Assembly: GCA_903914045.1 (NCBI GenBank)
Contig: CAIWNO010000225.1
Coordinates: 1 to 5,505, forward strand
Direction: 5' to 3'
Length of the DNA stretch: 5,505 bases
Origin: an uncultured bacterium
GTDB lineage: Bacteria > Planctomycetota > Phycisphaerae > Phycisphaerales > SM1A02
Shown: positions 1 to 4,801 of the stretch, piece after piece
How positions within the stretch are numbered: position 1 is the stretch's first letter
Layout of the letters: every line of letters starts with the position of its first letter
The notes under the pieces: model-generated
The model's input: only the letters and a program-made list of their open reading frames with translations
Told to the model about the DNA's origin: nothing
Databases searched by the model: none
Translations under genes and position numbers: made by a program

Positions 1-842
1 AGGATTACGCATGTTTTACTGCTGGTTTGCTGGCGTTGGCGCAGGCCACCCATGACCCGTGCTGGTTGGCGCGCGCCACAATGATTGCGCAAAGCGCGTG
101 CGAGAAATTTTGGCGCCACGATTCGGGTTGGGTAGAGGCGTTCGCCAATGAGAGCGGCCGCATTCTGCCCATCGCTGGCATTGATGATGGCGCGGTTCCT
201 TCGGGAGCGGGAGTGATCACGCAGTGCTTGGTCACGCTGGCGCAGTTGACAAAAAATACAATGTGGGCGCAGCGCGCCTTTGACGGACTGGACCGAGCCA
301 GTGGCGCCATTGCGCAGAAGCCAACTTCCGCCGCGCGTTCCTTCATGGCGGCGCGCGAGTTGCGCACGTTGTTGCCAGGACAAGTGGCTGGCGGCTTGGC
401 GTCTTCGCCTGTTGGCATGCAACTTGTCGCCATGAATCATTCCTTTGATGAATTTGAATTGCGCCTTGACATTGAAGCGGGCCACCATGTCGCGGCGCAC
501 GACAATGCAACGACTTCCGCAGGCAACGACGCAGTCAAGGCAAGTGACGCAGCAATTACAAACGACCATGCATCTGCAATCACCACGCCGGCGGCCAACA
601 TGTTTGCCGCGCTCATTGGCATGGATATTTCCGCGCGCGACAGCGGCGTTCAGTTGAAGTGTATTTTTCCAAAAGCCACAACTCGCGCTGATGATTCGCG
701 CTGCTATGCGGGGCGTGTTGTGATTCAAGTGAGCGTGGTGGCGCCACGGCCCACGCCGCGCCCATTGCGGCTAAGTGTGCGCCTGCAGATTTGCACCGAC
801 AACGCATGCTTGGCGCCACAGGATCGCTTCATTGAAGGTTGA
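1..842 (+). CDS. YyaL/DUF255-type protein, C-terminal part, fused to a DsbD-alpha-like domain (5' partial)
   Basis: The frame is open to the left edge (first full codon at base 3) and ends at TGA 840-842, giving 279 visible residues. Residues 1-125 resemble the end of the YyaL/DUF255 (SPATA20-like) family: an Asp-Tyr-Ala start, GLLALAQATHDPCWL helices, a Lys-Phe-Trp element, and the hallmark DGAVPSG at 62-68 followed by a Leu-rich helix and LTKN. In full-length members an N-terminal thioredoxin-like domain precedes an (alpha/alpha)6 barrel of the AGE/six-hairpin type; that part lies outside the window, so its active site cannot be judged. Residues about 145-279 read as a DsbD N-terminal-like domain: FELRLDIEAGHHV, LIGMDI, a beta-rich stretch, then QICTDNACLAPQ with Cys264 and Cys269. 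An Ala/Thr/Asn/Asp-rich stretch interrupts this domain at about 168-198. The substrate is unknown; a thiol-redox role at the envelope is inference. The family call is fairly firm, the function is not. Confidence 0.75.
   Translation, partial: DYACFTAGLLALAQATHDPCWLARATMIAQSACEKFWRHDSGWVEAFANESGRILPIAGIDDGAVPSGAGVITQCLVTLAQLTKNTMWAQRAFDGLDRASGAIAQKPTSAARSFMAARELRTLLPGQVAGGLASSPVGMQLVAMNHSFDEFELRLDIEAGHHVAAHDNATTSAGNDAVKASDAAITNDHASAITTPAANMFAALIGMDISARDSGVQLKCIFPKATTRADDSRCYAGRVVIQVSVVAPRPTPRPLRLSVRLQICTDNACLAPQDRFIEG
435..839 (+). other. DsbD N-terminal (DsbD-alpha)-like domain inside the YyaL-type gene
   Basis: These codons encode a beta-strand-rich domain. Its order of motifs matches DsbD-alpha: an opening strand with AGHHV (usually GWHI or similar), a PxGx-like LIGMDIS, a CYAGRVVIQVSV strand where many homologues have a Tyr-x-Gly-x-Val/Ile pattern, and a final strand with QICTDNACLAPQ. 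In E. coli DsbD the matching strand carries the redox cysteine pair Cys103/Cys109. Here the pair is separated by four residues, not five. In DsbD this domain passes electrons to periplasmic partners. Whether it does so here is not shown by the sequence. Confidence 0.65.
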
Positions 843-977
843 TTCAAGCCAAATCACTCTCTTTTCTCAATTTCAAAAATCTCACCTGCCTGGCCACGAC
901 ACAAGTAAATAAGTTGCGCATTGCTTTCATACTCCAAGGCGCCGTGAATCTCTTGAAACTTTCTATGCTCATCAACC
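843..977 (+). other. Intergenic gap without recognised signals
   Basis: The first third is pyrimidine-rich (CTCTCTTTTCTC) with A/T runs. I found no terminator hairpin after the YyaL-type gene, no convincing -35/-10 pair with 16-18 base spacing, and no Shine-Dalgarno site before the asparaginase ATG. A promoter for the asparaginase gene is expected here but cannot be placed. Confidence 0.4.
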
Positions 978-1496
978 ATGAAACGAATCGCGCTTATTTC
1001 CACCGGCGGCACCATTGAAAAGACCTACCAGGAACTTGGCGGCACGCTGAAGAACCATGTCAGCGTGCTTGATGTCATGTTGACGCAACTTGAATTGCGC
1101 GGCGTTGAATCCGTGACGCGCGTGGCGCTGATGAACAAAGACAGTTTGGAAATGAGCGACGCCGACCACAACTTGATCGCCGCCGAAGTGGTCAAGCAAT
1201 CTCAAAGCCATGATGGTGTGATCGTGGTCCACGGCACCGATCGCTTAGCCCAAAGTGGTGAGCGCACATTGGAGCGGTTGCTTGCCAGTGGCACGCCCAT
1301 GAAGCCCGTGATTTTTACTGGAGCCATGCGTCCGTGGGAACTTCGCAAGACCGACGCCACGCAAAATCTCACCGAGGCGCTGCTTGCCGTGCAAATTGTT
1401 TCACCCGGCGTGTATGTGGTCATGCACAATCATGTTTTGCAATTTCCTGGCGTGACCAAAGACCTAGACACCATGACGTTTGTGAAAAAATCATAA
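978..1496 (+). CDS. Short stand-alone asparaginase-domain protein (N-terminal domain only)
   Basis: This 172-residue protein matches the N-terminal catalytic domain of bacterial L-asparaginases (Asn to Asp plus ammonia). Visible motifs are STGGTIEK with nucleophile Thr12, NKDSLEM at 53-59 with a Ser equivalent to the substrate-binding Ser58 of E. coli AnsB, HGTD at 85-88 giving Thr87/Asp88, TGAMRP at 114-119, and GVTK at 158-161 with Lys161 aligning with AnsB Lys162. Classical asparaginases have about 330 residues; the C-terminal domain, which supplies part of the active site to a neighbouring subunit, is absent. The 143 bases after the stop are too short to encode it, so this is not a simple recent frameshift. 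No signal peptide is visible, so it is probably cytoplasmic. The ATG at 978 sits directly before the first beta strand but has no clear Shine-Dalgarno site. Amidase activity on another small substrate is also possible. Confidence 0.88.
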   Translation: MKRIALISTGGTIEKTYQELGGTLKNHVSVLDVMLTQLELRGVESVTRVALMNKDSLEMSDADHNLIAAEVVKQSQSHDGVIVVHGTDRLAQSGERTLERLLASGTPMKPVIFTGAMRPWELRKTDATQNLTEALLAVQIVSPGVYVVMHNHVLQFPGVTKDLDTMTFVKKS

Positions 1497-1539
1497 ATTC
1501 ATTTTGAGGTGGAACAAGGTCGTTGCTTTTTTATTTAAT

Positions 1540-1549
1540 TGGGCGCCCA
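1540..1549. repeat. 10-base perfect palindrome upstream of the POT gene
   Basis: TGGGCGCCCA reads the same on both strands and lies about 90 bases before the chosen POT start, just after a T-rich stretch (1527-1540). It could be an operator half or chance; GGCGCC cores are frequent throughout this window, including inside genes, which lowers its weight. No convincing -35/-10 pair was found beside it. Confidence 0.25.
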
Positions 1550-1639
1550 TCAGGTCCCATGCCAAGCGTAAATATGTCAAGCGTGTCGCGCCCCATGTTC
1601 GCACGCGCTTATGAAAATTTCTTTACACTTGTAGCACCT

Positions 1640-3262
1640 ATGAGCACAACCTATCGAACCGCGCCCATTGAAACTAAGGGAATTCCTGCGGGAATTCCAT
1701 ATATCGTGGGCAACGAAGCCGCCGAGCGTTTCTCGTTCTATGGAATGAAGACCATTCTGGTGGTGTTCATGACGCAGTATTTGTTCTCCGCGCAAGGGCA
1801 GCCCAACTACATGACCGACACCCAGGCGCGCGAGTGGATGCATCTGTTTGTGGCAAGCGCGTATTTCTTTCCAGTCATTGGCGCAATCATTGCCGACGCG
1901 TTCCTGGGCAAGTACGTCACCATTCTGGCGCTGTCCATGGTGTATTGCGCGGGGCATTTGTGTTTGGCGCTGATCGATTTGCCTTCGGGCGCGCTTGCCG
2001 CAACACTGGATCCCAAAGGCTGGATGATCGCGGGCTTGGTGCTGATTGCGATTGGTTCGGGCGGAATCAAGCCTTGCGTTAGCGCGCATGTAGGTGATCA
2101 ATTTGGACACACCAATAAACATCTCATAGAAAAAATATTTGGCTGGTTTTATTTTGCCATCAACTTTGGCTCGTTCTTCTCCACGCTGCTCACGCCGTGG
2201 CTGCTTAAAAATTACGGTGCGGGTTGGGCCTTTGGCGTGCCTGGAATTTTAATGGCGCTGGCCACCGTAGTGTTCTGGATGGGGCGCAATAAATTCACCC
2301 ACATTCAGCCGCGCGGATTGCGATATTTCGGTGAGACCTTTGGCATGTCGGGATTGAAATCCATCTTCAAGTTGGTTCCGCTGTATTTGTTCGTGGCCAT
2401 GTTTTGGTCGCTGTATGACCAAGGCGGATCCGCATGGGTTGAGCAAGCGCAGCAAATGAATTTGGATTTTATGGGCATCATTTGGCTGGAAAGCCAAGTG
2501 CAAGCCATCAATCCGCTGCTCATTCTTATTTACATTCCGCTGTTTGCGTATGTGATTTATCCGCTTGCGTCAAAGGTGATCAAGCTCACGCCGCTGCGAA
2601 AAATTCTGATTGGGTTCGCGCTTACGGTGGTCTCCTTCGCCATCACCGCCTACGCGCAAGGCTTGATTGAAAAAGAAGAAGCGCATTTTGACGAGACCAT
2701 TCTTCCCATGGTGTTGCGCGGTGATGTTGATGTTGCCGCCACATGTAAGGTGATGCACGCCGAGGAGCAGAATTCCTGCGCGGTGCAATTGGAAGCCGCG
2801 CTCGCGCTGCCCGCGGACAAGAGTGGCGAGAATTCAAAGTATGCCGCCATGGCCAAGCCCATCATCAAGGCTGGCGTTGCGGTTATGAAAGATGGCAAAA
2901 CGCAGCGCGCCAATTGGCCAACGGTGGGTTGGCAACTTCTGGCGTATGTGGTCATCACGGCGGCTGAAGTATTGGTGTCCATCACCTGTCTTGAGTTCAG
3001 TTACACGCAGGCGCCAACACAAATGAAGTCGCTCATCATGAGTTTCTATTTGTTGTCAGTGTCGTTGGGAAATTTATTCACCGCCGCCGTGAACCGTTTC
3101 ACCATGGACGCCAGCGGAAATTCAACGCTGGTTGGAGCCAATTACTACTGGTTTTTCACAAAAATGATGATTGGCGCAACGGTGTTGTTCATCTTTGTTG
3201 TCGTGCTGTACAAGCCGCGTGAATATTTGCAGGATGATCCTAACGCCGCGCCATCTCATTGA
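1640..3262 (+). CDS. POT/PTR-family proton-coupled oligopeptide transporter
   Basis: This 540-residue inner-membrane protein is a proton-driven di/tripeptide symporter of the major facilitator superfamily. About 12 hydrophobic helices can be placed. Helix 1 has the proton-coupling motif E26-AA-E29-R30-F followed by SFYGM. Residues 81-94 (GAIIADAFLGKYVT) match PTR2 signature 1 and FYFAINFGS at 170-178 matches signature 2. GSGGIKPCVSAHVGDQF (139-155), FWSLYDQGGSAW (255-266) and LEFSYTQAPTQMKS (451-464) resemble animal PepT1/PepT2 more than E. coli DtpA. Between helices 9 and 10 lies a hydrophilic insert of about 88 residues with Cys369 and Cys380. The start at ATG 1640 was chosen because family similarity begins just after it. 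The same frame is open from a TTG at 1523, which would add 39 poorly hydrophobic residues behind an SD-like GAGGTGG; I consider that less likely. The Nudix gene follows 51 bases downstream and may be cotranscribed. Confidence 0.93.
   Translation: MSTTYRTAPIETKGIPAGIPYIVGNEAAERFSFYGMKTILVVFMTQYLFSAQGQPNYMTDTQAREWMHLFVASAYFFPVIGAIIADAFLGKYVTILALSMVYCAGHLCLALIDLPSGALAATLDPKGWMIAGLVLIAIGSGGIKPCVSAHVGDQFGHTNKHLIEKIFGWFYFAINFGSFFSTLLTPWLLKNYGAGWAFGVPGILMALATVVFWMGRNKFTHIQPRGLRYFGETFGMSGLKSIFKLVPLYLFVAMFWSLYDQGGSAWVEQAQQMNLDFMGIIWLESQVQAINPLLILIYIPLFAYVIYPLASKVIKLTPLRKILIGFALTVVSFAITAYAQGLIEKEEAHFDETILPMVLRGDVDVAATCKVMHAEEQNSCAVQLEAALALPADKSGENSKYAAMAKPIIKAGVAVMKDGKTQRANWPTVGWQLLAYVVITAAEVLVSITCLEFSYTQAPTQMKSLIMSFYLLSVSLGNLFTAAVNRFTMDASGNSTLVGANYYWFFTKMMIGATVLFIFVVVLYKPREYLQDDPNAAPSH
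1679..1698 (+). repeat. GGAATTCC-TGCG-GGAATTCC hairpin in the 5' coding part of the POT gene
   Basis: Two copies of the self-complementary octamer GGAATTCC are separated by TGCG. Read as RNA they can form an 8-base-pair stem with a four-base loop, starting about 40 bases after the predicted start codon. The same bases encode GIPAGIP, so the repeat may simply reflect the repeated Gly-Ile-Pro tripeptide using the same codons. Confidence 0.45.
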
Positions 3263-3313
3263 TGTGGCCAACATTGCGCCGCTACGAACATTGAGTATTG
3301 CGAAAGAATTGCA

Positions 3314-4015
3314 TTGAGCGAAAATCCCCACCACGTCAATGCGCTGCAGCGTCTGATCTGGCTTCGTCGTCCGCCGCGAATTATTGTGGGCACCGATGCG
3401 TTTGTTCCCGCATGTGAAACGCATCTCATTGATGACACGTGGCGCGAATTGTGCCAGCGCAATCCCAAGCTCAGCGACGGTCCGGTGTTTCATGTTGTGG
3501 GAGTTCATCGCGACGGCCACGGCGGCGCCACCATTCATGTTGCGCGCACAACCTATCGCATGAACGCGGTGCGACTTGCGGGAATCAAGAGCGGCTTTGT
3601 GGGCCTTGGCACGCGCGCAGTCGCGCACTGGAATGGAAAATGTCTGGTGGGTTTACGCGCCGCCAATTGTGCCAGCTATCCCAATCAGTGGGAGTTCGCG
3701 CCCGCGGGCAGCGTTGAGCCAGATGAGGACGCCGCCGTTGGAATTGAGCGCGAATTGTTGGAGGAGTGTGGCGTGCAAGCCAAGAGCCGCGCCATTGCGC
3801 ACGCTGTGTTCCTTGATCCAGTGGTTGCCACGTGGGAAATTGCGCATGAACTTGCCATGATGCAACCGCCCGACGCGCCGCCAAATTGGGAATATCAAAA
3901 ACTTGAAATGGTTGACGCGGCGCATGTGCCAGAGCCCATGTCCGCGTGCACGCGGCAAATGCTTGAAATTGCGCGGCGAATTGCGGGAAATTCAGTTGCG
4001 CACGATACGCACTAA
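3314..4015 (+). CDS. Nudix hydrolase with N-terminal extension
   Basis: This 233-residue protein has a textbook Nudix box at residues 132-154 (G-x5-E-x7-RELLEECGV), which binds the divalent metals and hydrolyses a nucleoside diphosphate linked to another moiety. PNQWEFAPAG just before it is the usual lead-in strand. The first 90 residues are an extension: WRELCQRNPKLSDGPVFHVVGV and a following TTYR loosely resemble the N-terminal part of plant NUDT9-like (AtNUDT9) and animal NUDT22 proteins, the latter reported as UDP-sugar hydrolases. That comparison is from memory, so the substrate remains open. The start is a TTG at 3314, because no in-frame ATG occurs before residue 83 and the frame is closed upstream by the POT stop. 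AAAGAA upstream is only a weak ribosome site. No signal peptide or membrane segment is visible, so it is probably cytoplasmic. It lies 51 bases behind the POT gene on the same strand. Confidence 0.85.
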   Translation: MSENPHHVNALQRLIWLRRPPRIIVGTDAFVPACETHLIDDTWRELCQRNPKLSDGPVFHVVGVHRDGHGGATIHVARTTYRMNAVRLAGIKSGFVGLGTRAVAHWNGKCLVGLRAANCASYPNQWEFAPAGSVEPDEDAAVGIERELLEECGVQAKSRAIAHAVFLDPVVATWEIAHELAMMQPPDAPPNWEYQKLEMVDAAHVPEPMSACTRQMLEIARRIAGNSVAHDTH

Positions 4016-4060
4016 AAAGCACGCGCGAAGATTCAATACACATTCTTGCTTGCAATGTTG

Positions 4061-4076
4061 GTCAATGAAAATTGAC
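4061..4076. terminator. Short hairpin between convergent genes, possible weak bidirectional terminator
   Basis: GTCAAT-GAAA-ATTGAC forms a perfect 6-base-pair stem with a GNRA-type tetraloop on the + strand. It lies in the 69-base gap where the Nudix gene and the - strand operon converge. The stem has only two G-C pairs and no T tract follows on either strand, so intrinsic termination would be weak. Position supports the call, composition does not. Confidence 0.3.
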
Positions 4077-4084
4077 ATTCAAGT

Positions 4085-4801
4085 TCAGCGCGGCGCGGTT
4101 TCATCGGCCACCGCCACATGAAAATCCGTCAGCGGCATCGAGTTAACCCATCGCACAACGCCCAACTTGTTTGAAATAAGTTGGCTAGCGGTTCGTCTCA
4201 TCACAATGGCGGCTTGCTCATTGAAGGTTGCATCCACGCTGCCCAACATTTCACCGGGACTCAGCAAATCCACAAAGTTCTTGGTCTTGGCGATCAGGGA
4301 AAGATTGCTTCCAGTCATGCGTAGTTCCATGTTGGATTCACCAGGCGTGCCACGCGGCCACGCAAATCCGCCGCCACCGTACATGCCAACCTCGCCCTTT
4401 GAAAATACAAGTAGACGAATGGAGACATTGGTGGTGGTGGGATCAAGCGGCGTGTACCCAGGACGCGGTTCCCACAGCAATTGAATGTTGATCACTTGAC
4501 CGGTCAAGTCGCCGCCCGCGGCAAGTTCCTCGGGCGTGAAGTCGCTTAGAAAAAATGTGGTCTGCGCTGGCTCCACGGTGTACACGCATTGCTTGGGTTC
4601 AAATGGAAGCTTGATTGGATTGGGCGCCAAACCAGCGGTCACCAAACTTGTTCCTGCGGACCACGGCCACTGAAAGCTGTAACAGCCTTGAAGCACGCCC
4701 GCCATGATCACGGTGCTTGTAAGCACGAACACATTTCCAAAAGAATTTCGAAATGTGTTCGCGAATTTTATTTCTACATTTGTGCGTGGAGTTTTTTTCA
4801 C
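4085..4801 (-). CDS. Predicted lipoprotein of unknown function
   Basis: I do not recognise this 238-residue protein. It starts with a basic N region (MKKTPR, more Lys/Arg up to residue 18), a hydrophobic core at 24-37 (VFVLTSTVIMAGVL) and a lipobox-like LQGC at 37-40, so Cys40 is the predicted lipidated residue. Gln at the -2 position is unusual for a lipobox. The residue after Cys is Tyr, not Asp, which in enterobacteria would favour outer-membrane sorting. The mature part looks soluble and beta-rich: TTFFLSDFTPEEL at 81-93, TTNVSIRLLVFS at 123-134, a glycine cluster YGGGGFAWPRG at 141-151, FVDLLSPGEMLGSVDA at 176-191. The start is GTG at 4801, preceded by GGAAG at 7 bases, the clearest ribosome site in the window. 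It overlaps the amidohydrolase stop by four bases (GTGA), so the two are almost certainly cotranscribed and translationally coupled. I checked for TssJ-like features and saw none. Confidence 0.8.
   Translation of the reverse strand: MKKTPRTNVEIKFANTFRNSFGNVFVLTSTVIMAGVLQGCYSFQWPWSAGTSLVTAGLAPNPIKLPFEPKQCVYTVEPAQTTFFLSDFTPEELAAGGDLTGQVINIQLLWEPRPGYTPLDPTTTNVSIRLLVFSKGEVGMYGGGGFAWPRGTPGESNMELRMTGSNLSLIAKTKNFVDLLSPGEMLGSVDATFNEQAAIVMRRTASQLISNKLGVVRWVNSMPLTDFHVAVADETAPR
4798..4801 (-). promoter_or_regulatory. Four-base stop/start overlap (GTGA) with internal ribosome site
   Basis: On the - strand the amidohydrolase TGA stop shares bases with the lipoprotein GTG start. GGAAG at 4813-4809 lies 7 bases before the GTG, inside the last codons of the upstream gene. 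Such overlaps commonly let ribosomes terminate and restart, keeping the two products in proportion. Confidence 0.7.

Noticed and set aside
904..969. TATGCT (964-969) and CATACT (929-934) as -10 boxes for the asparaginase gene
   Set aside because: Neither has a -35-like hexamer 16-18 bases upstream, and the first lies only 8 bases from the start codon.
1497..1639. Remnant of the missing asparaginase C-terminal domain after the stop
   Set aside because: The gap is only 143 bases, against several hundred needed, and none of its frames shows asparaginase C-domain character.
1577..2122. Long open frame (181 codons) on the - strand opposite the POT gene
   Set aside because: It lies fully within a strongly supported POT coding region, and its translation is Arg/His/Gln-rich with no domain or fold pattern, as expected for an antisense shadow.
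3122..3628. Open frame of 168 codons on the - strand across the POT/Nudix junction
   Set aside because: Overlaps two well-supported genes and has shadow-like composition and no recognisable motif.
3585..4055. Open frame of 156 codons on the - strand opposite the Nudix gene
   Set aside because: It covers the complement of the Nudix box; the perfect box on the + strand decides the coding strand.
4792..4798. Run of seven A (on the - strand) at the lipoprotein start as a programmed frameshift or phase-variation site
   Set aside because: The run spans the last A of the upstream stop codon and two Lys codons (MKKT is a usual signal-peptide opening). It is short, and slippage would not fuse the two genes because the stop is read before it.
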